Shown here: in pieces, positions 37,951 through 50,018 of the stretch
Position numbering within the stretch: the first letter of the stretch is position 1
How the letters are laid out: every line of letters begins with the position of its first letter
DNA from: Cytophagales bacterium
GTDB taxonomy: Bacteria; Bacteroidota; Bacteroidia; Cytophagales; 172606-1
Reading direction: 5' to 3'
Length of the DNA: 64,000 bases
Assembly (NCBI GenBank): GCA_030448185.1
Contig: JAUJNL010000028.1
Span: forward strand, 1 to 64,000
The notes under the pieces: model-generated
Database searches by the model: none
Seen by the model: only the letters and a program-made list of their open reading frames with translations
Told to the model about the DNA's origin: nothing
Position numbers and translations under genes: made by a program

Positions 37951-39392
37951 ATGAAAAGATATTGGTTCCTGTGGGTATTTCTGCTGCGGCTCCTGCCGGA
38001 AAGCTATACCGTTTTGGTGGCACAAAAGCGGCCGTCTCCCAATGTCCTGATGATCTGCGTGGACGATCTGAATGATTACATTGGTGGTATGGGCCATCCG
38101 GACGCCATTACGCCCAACCTGGATAAACTGATTAAGCGGGGCACTTTGTTTACCAATGCCCATTGCCAATCCCCCCTGTGCGGTCCGTCACGGGCCGCCA
38201 TTATGACTGGCCTCCGGCCTTCTACGACCGGCATTTACGGACTGTTAAAAGATAATGCGGTCAAGCAATCAAATGAGGCTACGCGAAATAATACGTTCCT
38301 GCACCAGTATTTCAAGGACCAGGGTTATTATACCATGGGCATTGGCAAGATATTTCACGAATCCACGCCCGATGGATTGCTAAGCGAAAACGGCGGCCGG
38401 GAAAAGGGTATTGTGGGCCCTTTTCCGCCCCAAAAGATGAGTTACCTCCGGGGGCCGTACCGACAGTGACTGGGGCGCCTTCCCGGAAAGTGATGAACAG
38501 ATGCCCGATTACCGGACGGCTCACTGGGCCATCGAGCGGCTCAGCCGAGCATACGATACCCCTTTTTTCCTGACGGTTGGCTTCTTCCGTCCGCACGTAC
38601 CCTGGCACGTGCCCCAGAAATGGTTCGATCTATACGACCCGGAAAAACTGCACAAGCCGCCTTATTCACCTGCTGATATGGCCGATCTACCGGCGATAGC
38701 CTTACAGATTGAGTCGGTTTTTATGCCTTCTACTGAGTGGGCCATTGCCAATAATCAGTGGGGTAAGGCGTTGCAGGGGTATCTGGCAAGCATCTCTTTT
38801 GTGGACCATTATATCGGGGAAGTACTGAAAGCGCTGGAAGCCAGTCCGCACGCCAACAATACGATTATTGTGCTATGGTCCGACCACGGCTACCGGATGG
38901 GCGAGAAAAACCGGTTTGCCAAACAGCATCTCTGGGAGCGGGCCACGAAAGTTCCGTTAATTTTTGCCGGTCCGGGCATTCCGAAAAATAAGCAGGTCAG
39001 TGCTCCGGTGGAATTGTTTTCCGTGTATCCTACCCTGACGGACCTCTGCGGTTTGCCGCCTAATCCGCATTTGGAAGCCCGGAGTATCTATCCTTTACTC
39101 AAAAATCCGGGAGCCAACTGGACGCATCCGGCCATTACAACCTGGGGGCGCAATAACCACGGAATCCGAGCCGAGAATACCATTACATCCATTACGAAGA
39201 TGGTTCGAAGAGCTATACGTCATGAAAGACGACCCGAATGAGTGGAAAAATGTGGCATCAGAACCAAAGTATAACCGGGTAAAGGAAAACCTGAAGCAGT
39301 TTTTACCCAAACTCAATGCGCCCTGGTCGCCCGGTAACAGCTACGATGGCGTGGAGTATTTTAAAAAACAACGGCTGGAAGACAGTAAATAG
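37951..39392 (+). CDS. Sulfatase (arylsulfatase A/iduronate-2-sulfatase-like), secreted, frameshifted
   Basis: Signal peptide (RYWFLWVFLLRLLPESYTVLVAQ), metal-binding NVLMICVDDLNDYIG (Asp-Asp), and the sulfatase signature C-G-P-S-R in LCGPSRAAIMTGLRPS, where the Cys is converted to formylglycine. The middle part continues DTPFFLTVGFFRPHVPWHVP and VLWSDHGYRMGEKN (second metal site), and the C terminus ELYVMKDDPNEWKNV. Frame breaks are near 38,452 (one extra G in a G-run) and near 39,180-39,215 (A missing in TCGAAGAG). Restored length is about 480 residues. It probably desulfates a glycan. Confidence 0.83.
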
Positions 39393-39600
39393 TCGGATTG
39401 GTCATTGGTCATTGAGAAAAAGACCATTCAGGATAAAAATTAATGACCTCTCTGCGTACCGACGCGATTAATCGCCTCTCCAACTATGGGGTACTGACTA
39501 AGGCACCGATTGACCAATAACCGCTGACTCTTGTCTCGCCTCGAAAATCCGTATCTGCCGGAACAGCACTGAACATGCTACGGCGCTAGGTTCCTTCAAA

Positions 39601-40034
39601 ATGGGCAATATGTTGCGGGTCACGCCGGACATCTGGGGCTCCCAGACTGACATTGACAAATGCTTCGCCGCCTGGAAAAAATGGCAGGGAAAAGAAGCGC
39701 CGGGTTTCTGGATTGATATGGATATGATTCCTTTCGGGCAGTTGCTGATACCTTCATTACCCTACGGGCCCTGGCTGCTTCACCGCTCATGATGGGTGGT
39801 GATTTACCAACTCTGGATGACTTTTCTTTGCAATTGCTTACGAATAAGGAGATGATTGCCTGCAATCAGAACGGCGTGATGGGCCGCTAGTGTATGAAAA
39901 AGACAGTGTAGAAGTCTGGAATGGATAATCAGCTAAAAGCCGGAAGTTTGGGTAATATATGGGAAGGTGGCCGGGTAACCAGCACGCAGCCGGCTGCCAT
40001 TAATGCGCATGGCGTCTTGTTTCTGAGGTATTAG
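39601..40034 (+). pseudogene. Alpha-galactosidase-like glycoside hydrolase remnant with internal deletions
   Basis: Three collinear blocks are joined: LRVTPDIWGSQTDIDKCFAAWKKWQGKEAPGFWIDMDMIPFGQL; then, directly, ADTFITLRALAASPLMMGGDLPTLDDFSLQLLTNKEMIACNQNGVMG; and the natural ending AHGVLFLRY. These match the C-terminal half of GH27/GH36-like alpha-galactosidases from Bacteroidota. Sequence between the blocks is missing, and the whole N-terminal catalytic half is absent. It cannot encode an active enzyme. Confidence 0.65.
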
Positions 40035-40093
40035 AAATCGCCTACTGTACGGGCAGGTTTCCCGGCTGCGTTGGTTTCGGTGATGGGGTTACA

Positions 40094-42354
40094 TTACTCC
40101 ACCAGCAACTTTCTTTCCGTCCGGCGATTCGCCTGTTGTACGCAAATGATGTACATTCCCGGCGTCCAGCCCCGCACCGGAATCTCCACCTCACTATAGG
40201 TACGCTTCGGTGAATACCTCATCGTTTGGTATAATCTACCGGTCAGATCCGTTACCTGAATCTCCATCACTTCACCGGTAGGGCTGTTTACCGCCAGTTT
40301 CACCTTTCCCGGGCCGGATTCGGAAACACTGTCGCTTGCAGTGGCAGTAATTCTTTAGTCTCAAGTGAGTGCCGCACGGCCGTTCGGGCAGTAGGATTCG
40401 CACTGGGGCTGCTGGTAAAGGACAGGTAATCCATATTTACGCCCATCACGCCCGTAGCGGTTAATCTTATTTTGTTTTCTCCGGCAACAAGATTCGCATT
40501 AATTCCAGGAGTGGTTACCCAGGTGGTCCAGCTGCCGGTGGGATTAAAGGCTAGACTTGAAGAAACAACTGCACCATTTACGGTAAGTTTCAGGGGCCGG
40601 TTGGTAGTATAGCCATTGGCATACCGAAATCGGAGGTTCACCAGGCTGGCGTTGGCTTTGTCAATCGTCCATTCAATGTAGTCAGTATTGATGTTGTTGT
40701 AATTGCCGTAACCCGTACCCGTATAACCGGCGTTGACCTGACTGAAAGTAACGCCATTAAAAACTGCATCTTCGGCTTGCAGCGTGCCGCTTTGCAGGAG
40801 TTCATAGTCCAGATAATCGACGTTTGGTCCATACACACCGGTAACGCTTAGTTTGATGGTATTGGCGCCAGCCGCCAAAGTAGCCGTAGCGGTCTGTGGC
40901 AGCCAGGTTGACCAGCCACCCGTGTCGCCAAAAGGGAGGTTACTGCCAACTTGTGTACCGTTTACCTCCAGTTTCAAAGGCCGGTTGGCCCCGCCACCGT
41001 TAGCGTAAAAAAACTTTAAATTAACCGTTTTAGAACTGCCCGTTGGGTTGTATATCCGCCATTGAATGTAGTCGCCGGTGGTGTTGGCATAATCAGCGAA
41101 ACCAGTACCCGAATAGTTTGGCTGGCTGGTGGCGAAAAAAGCGCCCTGTAAAGTGGCGCCTTCCGCCTCATATCTGCCGGAATATTTGGGTTTAGGCGCC
41201 TGCACCATTAAATTCTCCACGTAATCGGCCACCTGTTGATTGGTGATGGAAGATTTTTTGCTCAACACAATATCGTTATAATCGCCGGCTTCCAAATCGT
41301 CGTAAAAATATTTTATGGGATTGCCAACAACGGTTGGGTCCGGCTCACCGATGTAGTCAATCTCCAGATTATGGTTGGTGGCCTGATTAAAAATAATATC
41401 GTTACCGCGTACCCCGTAAATGACTGCCAACTGGTCCCAACTGGGACGGTTTTTATACGTTTTCTGCTCGAAGAACAGTTCATACGCTTTCCTTACCGGA
41501 TTGGTAGCTGGGGTTTCGGCGGTAAGCCGTGCGCCGGTACCAATGCCGCCACCCAAAGGCATAATCACGATGGGCGTAGGCCACTCCAGGGAAATCCGCT
41601 CAGCATCACCCCGCCCCTCGAAAGACGAGTTAAAGCCATTGGTGTAGTGAATGTTGCCATCGTGATTGGACTCGCCGGTCATGAAAACCAACCGTTTTAC
41701 TTTTTTGGCAATGAGTTGTTTTCCGGTCAGCGAACTGTACTGATCACCGCCCGTGTACATCAAATCTTCTACCATAGTCAATAATCCTACGGCTATTACC
41801 ACCACGCTACTGTCAGGCGCTTCAGCCAGTAGTTTGCGATACAGGGGCACCCCGTTCCAGGTAGCCTTACTATTCGCATTAGGAAAATTAGCCTTGATGT
41901 ACTCGTTGTAATAGACGTATTTATTCAGATTAGCCGTACCAGGGTCGGCAAAGCTGTTGCCGTAATTCCGGTACCGCTTAAAATTCAGCGGATCATTCAC
42001 GTATTCACTTTCGGGCATATCGCCAATCGGAATGCCGGGACGCTGATAATACTGGTTAATAGCAGAAATGGTGGCTACCCCTAACCGGGTATTGCCATTG
42101 CGTTTAGCGGGAGCATTACAAATGACTCCTAAAATTTCGGCTTCGCCATTATCGGCCAGGGCGTGCAGCACGGCAAGCGCACCGGCATCATCCACGTCCA
42201 AGTCCATATCAGCGTCTAAAATTACTTTTACCGGCGTTTGCGCCTGCGCCACGCACAGGGAGGATACGATAAGCAGTACTGTAACGGCACGCAAAAGCGT
42301 TGTGAATAGCCCTGATCCGGCATAAGCTTTCCACATTAGTAAAGTTTTCTGCAT
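40094..42354 (-). CDS. Secreted nucleoside-hydrolase-like protein with two CBM-like domains and T9SS sorting domain (one frameshift)
   Basis: After a signal segment (VTVLLIVSSLCVAQAQ) the catalytic domain has the calcium/ribose-binding DADMDLDVDDAGALAVLHAL motif of nucleoside hydrolases (residues about 40-75) and continues to residue about 390. Two CBM6/35-like beta-sandwiches follow (YEAEGATLQGAFF...; LQAEDAVFNGVTFSQVNAGYTGTGYG...), then a T9SS sorting domain (QATVFPNPAREKV...GMYIICVQQANRRTERKLLVE). Near 40,312 one A is missing (GGGAAAGG), which splits off the last 70 residues. CBMs point to a sugar or glycan substrate rather than free nucleosides. Confidence 0.82.
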
Positions 42355-42441
42355 ACAAGATGAGTTAAGAGATAGAACTAATTGAGAGACAGGCTATTTC
42401 AAATGTATTGATTCGACGGCTGATTAAATGACACTTTTTTA

Positions 42442-42464
42442 TGCATTTATGATGCTATTTTTCC
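42442..42464 (-). promoter_or_regulatory. Shared upstream motif, site d (before nucleoside-hydrolase-like gene)
   Basis: The minus strand reads GGAAAAATAGCATCATAAAT followed by GCA, matching the motif family with two or three changes. It lies 88 bp before the start codon in the sense direction. Confidence 0.55.
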
Positions 42465-42525
42465 GGTAAAGTCCTATAATTATTTGCAAATCACGACAGT
42501 ACCTATAACCCTCCTGCTACCCAAC

Positions 42526-42557
42526 AAAAAAGCCTGCCTTCAAACGGCAGGCTTTTT
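42526..42557 (-). terminator. Intrinsic terminator after the beta-propeller/CBM gene
   Basis: The arms GCCTGCC (42532-42538) and GGCAGGC (42546-42552) are flanked by an A-run on the left and a T-run on the right. It lies 36 bp past the stop of the gene that ends at 42588 on the minus strand. Confidence 0.85.
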
Positions 42558-42587
42558 ATGAGATTCAAACGGGATGAATTGCCTTAT

Positions 42588-45500
42588 TTACTCGACTACT
42601 AACCTGGTCTGCGTACGGCGGTGGCCCTGCTTTACGTAAATACTGTACAGTCCCGGTGGCAAATCCCGCACCGGAATGGACAATTCGACTGATGTCCCTT
42701 GCAATTCTTTGTGCAACGTTTTGACTACCCGGCCCATAAGGTTGACCAGTTCAATCTCCAGTGCAGTGTTTACTGGACTGTTGATAGCCAAGGTTACTTT
42801 GCCGCTGGCTGGATTGGGGAATATCGTCGCCTGCAATGACAGCAATTCCCGTAGGGCCGTCCGGGCGGTGGGGTTCGCGCTGGGGCTACTGGTGAAAGAC
42901 ATATTATCCATATTTACGCCCATCACATTGGTGGCCGTTAAACGTACCTTAGTCTCTCCGGCCACGAAGTTGGCATTAATTCCGGGGGTGGTCGTCCAGG
43001 TAGTCCAGTTGCCGGTGGGATTAAAAGCCAGGCTAGCTGCTACTTCCGTTCCGTTGACCGTCAGTTTCAGGGGCCGGTTAGTGGTATAGCCATTGGCATA
43101 CCGAAATTTGAGATTCACCGGGCTGGCATTGGCTTTGTCAATCGTCCATTCAATGTAGTCAGTATTGATGTTGTTGTAATTGCCGTATCCGGTTCCTGGT
43201 ACCCCGCATTTACCTGACTGTAGGTAACGCCGCTTAAAAAGGCGTCTTCGGCTTCCAGCGTTCCGGCCTGTAACACTTCATAGGCCAGCACATCCACATT
43301 GGGGCCGTGAGAACCGAAAGTGCTTAGTTTAATCGTATTATCCCCGGCATTGAGGGGAACCGTCACGGTTTGGTTTACCCAGGTGGTCCAGCCGCCGGTT
43401 GGCCCGAACGGAAGATTCGAGATAACGGTACCATTTACCGTGAGCCTCAACGGCCGGTTGAATGTATCGCCATTCACGTAGCGGAACTTCAGCGCCGTAT
43501 TTCCGGCAGTAGGGGCATTTACGATCCACTGAATATAGTCGCCCGAAGCATTGGTGTAGTCGGCATAGCCCGTACCTTCGTAGCCGGTCAGGATTGTTTT
43601 GACCGTCGGACCCGACAGGAGTGCGTCTTCTGCCTGCAGCGACCCGGAGTAGCTTACTGCGCCGTATTTGGTAACCGAATAATCGGTATTGGCACCAGCC
43701 ACTATATCAGTATTGATTAAAGCAAAAACGTCATTGCCGGTGCCTACGCCGATAAACCCTTTATTGGCTTCATTGGTAAGATTCACCGGGTTAGCAGCAT
43801 CCAGTAAATCAACCTCCGGACGGCGCAGACTGTGTAAAAGATTACCCGACAGCCAGCCCCAGTTTCGTATCATGGGATGAGTAGGATCGGAGAGTACCAA
43901 CCCAATATCAAATTTTTCGATGGGATTGTCGTGCCGGGTGGCTCTCATTTGAAACAACCGTAACTGACGCCCGGTCTTATCATAGCTTAACTCGAAATGA
44001 CCAGCCGGTCTTCGGGCGGCAGCTGCTTCCCAGGTTACCCCTGAACTGCCGCCATACTTAAATCCGGTAATAATTACGTCGTTATTTAACCGGCCGGAGC
44101 TTCCGGTACCATTCATCGCAACGCAGTTAGATGGCAATCCCCATTCCGTTCCGTTGGTAGCTTTAGCGGTTTCCTGCTCAACAATCAGGGCATTCATATT
44201 ACTCAGGGCTTCGAAGTGAAAATCCTCAAATTTATTGCCACTGGTGCCCTGCACTTTCCCCTTTTTTAAACTCATCAATATCCCCACAAATTCGGTTTCG
44301 TAGGTCATATCTCCAATTGCGCTAGTTCTTCCCTGCCCCAGCAGTTCCCGCATGGGCTGGTTCCAGTGCGAATAGTTGGCCATGGATGCCTACATATTTT
44401 CGGCTTCGGGGCAGTACCCGGTACCGGAACCAAATAGAAATCGTCCAGAATGGTCTGTGTCAGGTATTGCATGGCCGTTACATCATCGGCCCGCGGTGCA
44501 CCGTCCCGTAATTTGTGCCATTCCACAAAACAATGGAAGATAGTGGCTTGGGCGGCATTGGCATGATGCAGCACGCTGGCCTTGGTATACACTTTATGGG
44601 TGGCATGACGGGAGCCCATTATTCTTTCGGCCTCGGCTTCCCAATCGGTTTTATAGCTCCAGATTGAATCGGCGGCCGCGCCGTATAAAGGGTTCAGATG
44701 CCGGTTCACGTCCAGATATAACCGGCCCAGAATAAATAATCGCTGGATAACTGCAGATCAAGGGGATGGTTGGGCGTTCCATAGGATGGAATGCTTGTAT
44801 TATCGGCAAATTCATTCAGGTATAAAAGCCTTCGGCGGGTATTGGCAGTAGGTTCGTTTTTGTACTTAGGGCTTTTCCGCATTTCAGTGGTAACATTGGT
44901 TACCCCCCACCCTACATCACCCACCGACCCGTATCCCCAGGCTGCCCGGCGGGCTTTGGCCGATTTATTATACTCAGCATGACTTGTTGGCATAGCGCCA
45001 TACACCCCCGTACCATTTTTATAATCACTGGCGTATTTATCTTTTACCCGGTTAACGCCATCTACTACTTCCGAAGCGCCGGGCAAAGGAACCCCGGCCG
45101 GCCAAAATGCATTGGAGGTCTCAAAACGGGTATACACATCTTCAACCAGGTCATACACAATATCGATTAGTTTAGGATCCTGGATACCTTCTTCTATATA
45201 TTGTTTGATCGCATTCTGATAGCCCTTGGGGCCGCGTATTCTGTACAGATCTATCTTGCCATTGCCGTTGGTATTGGGATAAGCAGCCGAAAAATAGCCC
45301 GTATTTACCGGTACTACCTGGGTATTCCAGCCGTTTAAAAAGGCGGTATACAAGGTTTGGGCCTGGGGTGCCAGGTGGCTGGCATTAAAGCTGGTGCTGA
45401 GCACCTGGTACAGCTTGCGGTCGGATTTATAGTGGGTGGTATCGGCCAAAAATTTACTCCACTCCTTGTTGCCGGCCCAGTCGTACTTATCCAGCCGCTT

Positions 45501-46763
45501 GGTAATACCGTCTTTATCGCGGGCATTTAGGAACAAGTAATACCCATTGGCATGGATGGCCGCGGCAATATTGTCAAAATAGTTGCGCACTTCCGGCCTG
45601 CCCTGGCAGGTCCGGCTCCAGACTATAGCGCCATTGTTGGTGCCGGACGCATTAATCTTTAAGGCCCATACGTGCTCGGCTACATCGCTGTTCAGGTTAG
45701 CGGGAGAACTGGTTTTGTTGCCGGTATTGCCGGAACGAGATGAGCCAACCAATAAAAACTGGTCAGCGCTTTCGGCCGGCTGAATGTCGTAGAGTTTTTC
45801 GATATTGTGGCCGCCGTATACCTGATCCCATACTTTGGTACCGGCACCGTTGATTTTAAGTACCCAGAAGTCGCTGTTGTTAATATACGGGTTGTTGCCA
45901 TCATCGTACGGGTTACTGGATTTATCACTGCCGTTACCGAATCCGTTGGAATGACCGGCCAGCAAATACCCGCCATCGGAAGTTTTCTCGATGCCGGTTA
46001 AATAATCATACCCTCTTCGCAGACTGGTATTGGCATGACCGCCGTAGGTAAAATCCCAGCCGGAAACTTTGGCCCCGGCACTGGTAATTTTGATTACCCA
46101 ATAGTCTTCCAAACCCTTAGCGGCGGTGGCCTTGTTGCCGTCGGCTCCCGAAAGCGAAGTGCCACCCACTATATAGCTGCCGTCGCTGTTTTGCACCACG
46201 TCAGCCAGTATATCGTTGGCTGTACCGCCAAAGGCTTGGTCCCAGGCTTTGCTGCCGTCGCTGTTGAGTTTGATGAGCCAGTAGTCTTGACCGCCGTGGC
46301 CCGTTGCCGTTTTGTTGCCCGACACGCCGGACGTAGAACTACCCGCCAGCAGATAACCGCCATCCGTGGTTTTCAGAATGGTTTTTAACGCATCATTGCC
46401 GCTGCCGCCGAAGGTTTTGTCCCAGCTCGTAACCTTATTACCGGCTGCATCCAGTTTCACAATCCAGTAGTCCTGCCCCCCGTAGCCGCCTGACGACTTA
46501 TTGTCCGATACCCCGGACTCGGAAGTGCCCCCGATGAGGCTGCCCCCATCCGACGTGGGTACCCAGGCACGCACCGTTTCGTTGGCATTGCCGCCGAACT
46601 GTTTCTGCCAGGTCTGGGAGGGGCCCTGGGCCTGCACCGTTTTTACAGAAATCATCAGAGTAGTCATGATAATACATGTTACCAATGACCATTTCAAAAT
46701 TTGGGACGTAGCTTGCCAGGCAACCGTTGTCCACGCTGGTAAAAGGTTTCGCATACGGATCAA
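42588..46763 (-). CDS. Very large secreted protein: repeat propeller, unknown central domain, two CBM-like domains, T9SS sorting domain (frameshifted)
   Basis: About 1390 residues when frames are joined. After a membrane/signal segment (LVTCIIMTTLMISVKTVQAQ) come at least six repeats of the form FGGxxND...DGGYLLAGxSxSGxSGNKT...QDYWxIKL, a beta-propeller. A central region of unknown fold follows (YRIRGPKGYQNAIKQYIEEGIQDPKLIDIVYDLVEDVYTRFETSN; NNDVIITGFKYGGSSGVTWEAAAARRPAGHFEL), then two CBM-like domains and a T9SS sorting domain (QATIFPNPASGKVTL...GLYSIYVKQGHRRTQTRLVVE). Breaks lie near 44,715 (extra AT in TATAT), 44,385 and 43,190. The central part might be a polysaccharide lyase or hydrolase, but I see no decisive motif. 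Confidence 0.7.
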
Positions 46764-46845
46764 TAAAGAGTTAGAAATAATGGGTGGAAGGATTATTTCA
46801 AATGTATTGACCGGTACGCAGAAAATCCGGTACCATTTTATCTAG

Positions 46846-46864
46846 TTTAGATACTATTATTCAG
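46846..46864 (-). promoter_or_regulatory. Shared upstream motif, site e (before the large T9SS gene)
   Basis: The minus strand reads CTGAATAATAGTATCTAAA, one mismatch to CTGAAAAATAGTATC. It lies 83 bp before the gene start at 46763, in the sense direction, and overlaps the edge of a transposase fragment. Confidence 0.5.
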
Positions 46865-47160
46865 AAGGAAGGGTGTGGGATAAGTTTATCGATAAACTTG
46901 TTCAACAGCTGGCCGAGCAACAAGTGGAAATCCTCACGCCAGTTAAACTTAAAAAAGGGCAAAAACACCTGGATGCTGCCCATAAGCGCTATTCCTCTTA
47001 TGTAAGTTCGGTAAGGCAACCCGTAGAAGCCTTCTTTCACTGGCTCAATGAAAAAACCCACATTCAGGCAGCTTCTAAAGTTCGTTCCGAAACAGGCCTT
47101 TGGCTGCACTGCTTCAGCAGAATGGCTGCGGCCTTATTTATCCTCGTTTTCAACCCTTGA
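46861..47160 (+). pseudogene. DDE transposase C-terminal fragment (IS4/IS5-like, family unassigned)
   Basis: About 99 codons: WDKFIDKLVQQLAEQQVEILTPVKLKKGQ, then SVRQPVEAFFHWLNEKTHIQAASKVRSETGLWLHCFSRMAAALFILVFNP. The R-x-P-(V/I)-E-x-F-F-x-W-L block is the C-terminal catalytic Glu region of transposases common in Bacteroidota. The N-terminal two-thirds and terminal repeats are absent. Confidence 0.7.
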
Positions 47161-47167
47161 TTCACAT

Positions 47168-48404
47168 TTATAATTTACTATTATCAAAAGTAAGCTTATA
47201 CATATAGACCTGCCGGCTGCCGTTGTTGGTGGAGTTAAAGCCGATCATATCACCTTTGGGACTCCAGCGGCAATGGATGTCGCAACGCCATTTTCCTTTG
47301 TCGCTGTATTCTTTCGGCTCGATAAATTTGCCTACGTACAATACGGCCTGGGTTTTCATGTCCATCAGGTAAATTTTCTGTTCGTCGGTTATTTTATCCG
47401 GGTAGGTATCGGTAACCATCCATTTTTTATCCGGCGAAAAAGTGCCGTGGCCGTCGTAATCCAGTACGCCTTTGCCGAGTTTCCGGTAATCCTGCTTGCC
47501 TACGGTAAACAGGATGTGGGCGTACTGCTTGCCTTCGTAGTTGGCCGTAATCATGAGTTCATCCGCATCTAACCAGTCGTAGTGCGAGCCGCCCCATTTA
47601 TCGGGAAAACAACGTTGCAGATTGCTGCCCTCTTTATTGACCGTAAAGCGGAGGTGTTCCATTCAGGAAAGCCCCGGGCCAGCCAGAATATTTTAGTACC
47701 ATCAGCGTTAAAACGACTGTGGGCGAAGTACTCAATGGAAGGCTTGGTAAATGCCGGAACCTTGTCCTGGATCTGGGCCAGCGAAACAATGAGTTTGGCC
47801 TTCCCGTCTGGAGGTTTACCAGAAACAAGCCATCATTAGCTGGAAAGGACATCCGGCTGGGCATCCCTGGCCATTGCCGCCGTAGCCATAATCGGCACGG
47901 GTGATCAGGCGGAAAAATTCAGACTCAGGGCTTCTTTTTCCGTTGGGTGAAACGCCGCTCACCGGATGGGGGAATGGTTCTGGCTTCCTTTTTGGTCAAT
48001 ACATTCAGGATGACCGATACATTCTTGCCATCCCGGATGTCGTTATAAATAATCGTGGCGTCATCCAGCCAGTGTAATATACAGCCTTCCTGGAAATTCC
48101 AGGCCCGCGTGGTAGTCAGGGAATAAATGCACGTTGTTATTTTGCAAATCCACCAGCCCTAACGTAGCGGGTCGTTTTCGTCGGGCAGTTTGTGTTTGAT
48201 GTCCGTTTCAGCACGGTCACGTGGCGTTGTGAGGGTTCCAGAGGTCATACCGTAGTAGCTGGCAAAAAAATGTTCTTTGCCGTTGCTAGTTAGCTGGATA
48301 GGCTCACTGATTCCGGGGAAGGTAACACCAGCGTCAGGTTTACTTGGCTGGAAAGAAGTAAGCAGCACCAGAATACTTAGCCAGCCTATATGTAGTTGTT
48401 TCAT
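47168..48404 (-). pseudogene. TolB-like / oligogalacturonate-lyase-like beta-propeller protein, multiply frameshifted
   Basis: Start 48404 with signal peptide (HIGWLSILVLLTSFQPSKPDA), then ISEPIQLTSNGKEHFFASYYGMTSG. The C-terminal blades are KWGGSHYDWLDADELMITANYEGKQYAHILFTVGKQ, GHGTFSPDKKWMVTDTYPD and DIHCRWSPKGDMIGFNSTNNGSRQVYMYKL. The WSPKG/FSPD repeats indicate a TolB-type or oligogalacturonide-lyase-type propeller. The middle (47,640-48,160) changes frame several times. Restored length is about 410 residues. A secreted sugar-related role is inferred from context. Confidence 0.65.
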
Positions 48405-48509
48405 TTATAAGGGGTTAAATAAGAAATTAAGATAACCAACAAATTATTTTTCGTCTGATTTTTACGATAGCTAATGAGCTGGTTCGTTTACACGAGCCAA
48501 TGCGCTCTT

Positions 48510-49889
48510 TCAGGCAAATTTTTCTTGGTGTACCGGATTTCCGTTTATATCATAATGCGTAAATTGAATGAAGGGTTTTTTGTTTTGCCGGTCTATGGTA
48601 ATGCCAATAAAACCGCCTTTGACCCTTAAAAATGTATGTTCCGGCCTTTGGTCGTTTGGGTCCCAGCCCTGCGCGTGGTAATCACTCACCGGCCCAGAAC
48701 CAAACTCGGTTAAACCGGTACGATCATTCACCGACATGTACCGCCAATGCCGGTCGCCGCTAATCACATATGTATTTTTTTTGCCCGCTAAAATACTCGT
48801 ACCCAACTACCTTCCCCTTCGTAGATTTTATTGGCGTGGTTATCGGATTTATTCTCCCGGTCGGGGCCCACAATGGGGGTTGGCGAGAAAATGAGCTTAA
48901 AGGTAGCATCTGATTTATTTATTGTTTTTTCCAGCCACTTCTTCTGCGTTGCCCCAGATAGTCGGTCCTGGATTTCGTTGTGTTTTTTATCTGAGCGAAT
49001 TCCCGGCCTCTACTAACCATATTTGCAAATCTTTTCCCCACCGGAAGGTACGGTACGGTTGATTCCGCAGCGCTACATTTTCCCGCCAGATTCTTAACCC
49101 ATCGGTAAATTTCAGCTCACCGTAAGGCTCTGATAACGGACTGGCATCATCCGCCAAAAGGTCATGATCATCCTTCAGAAAATAAGCTGGCGTACTTTTA
49201 TAAAAATCTTTTATTGCCGGCCAGGCATCCATCGCATGCCATTTGTGCCGGGCCTTTTTCGGGGTAGTGGCCAGCGGACCGGGCTTATCATAATAAACAT
49301 AATCGCCGGTCTGAATAAAGAAATCCGGGTTCAGTTTATGCATGCTGTCATACGTATGGAAACCGCGCTGGTCATCATCATAGCTCCAGAAATATTGGCA
49401 GGTAGAAGAGGTTAAGGATACCGGAACAACGGACTTTTTCCGAGGTGCGGTACAAAAATCACCGCTTTCGGTATAAACCGCACCGGCTGCCGAAGCCTTC
49501 GCCTCCAATCTGGTAACACTGATTAGCCTTTAAATGATTAAAAATTACTTTAACGGTAAAATCTTCTTTTTGAAACCAGATGCCACTCAGACATTATTTT
49601 TATCGCCCTGCCTTAAAATTACTCTGACCATTCCCGGCGCACCTTTTACACCACCATCCATTTTCTCAAAAGGCATGTTTTCATCAAGTTCAGCTGGTGC
49701 CGGAAAACGGTTTCTTTCCGGGCATGTACATCGGATTGGGCTTCGCTTGTTGGCACAGCCGGGTCCAGATAATAACTGATCTATCCGTTAACTCGGTAAC
49801 CTTAAAACCGGTAGTAAAAAATACTTCCTGTGCATAATCGGCAAAGCAGCTATCAAAGTGAATAGTAATAACAAGATTTTCCGGCTCAT
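48510..49889 (-). pseudogene. PhoD-like alkaline phosphatase, frameshifted
   Basis: Start 49889 (MSRKILLLLFTLIAALP, signal peptide), TDRSVIIWTRLCQ, then after frame changes SSTCQYFWSYDDDQRGFHTYDSMHKLNPDFFIQTGDYVYYDKPG (metal-binding GDYVYYD), YFLKDDHDLLADDA (KDDHD metal ligands) and GKKNTYVISGDRHWRYMS (GDRHW), ending FIQFTHYDINGNPVHQEKFA. These are the metal-site motifs of PhoD phosphodiesterase/phosphomonoesterases. At least three frame changes occur. It lies co-directional with the Tat-signal protein and propeller genes. Confidence 0.72.
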
Positions 49890-50018
49890 TCTTTTTGGTT
49901 ACAAGTTATTCAAAATCAGCAGCATCTGCCAGTAGTGCTTATTCCAGTACGGAACAAGTAGTACTGGCAGAATCGCCGCTTGTTACCCTTTCCCTTCGAA
50001 GTTACTTGTCTGCCCCTG

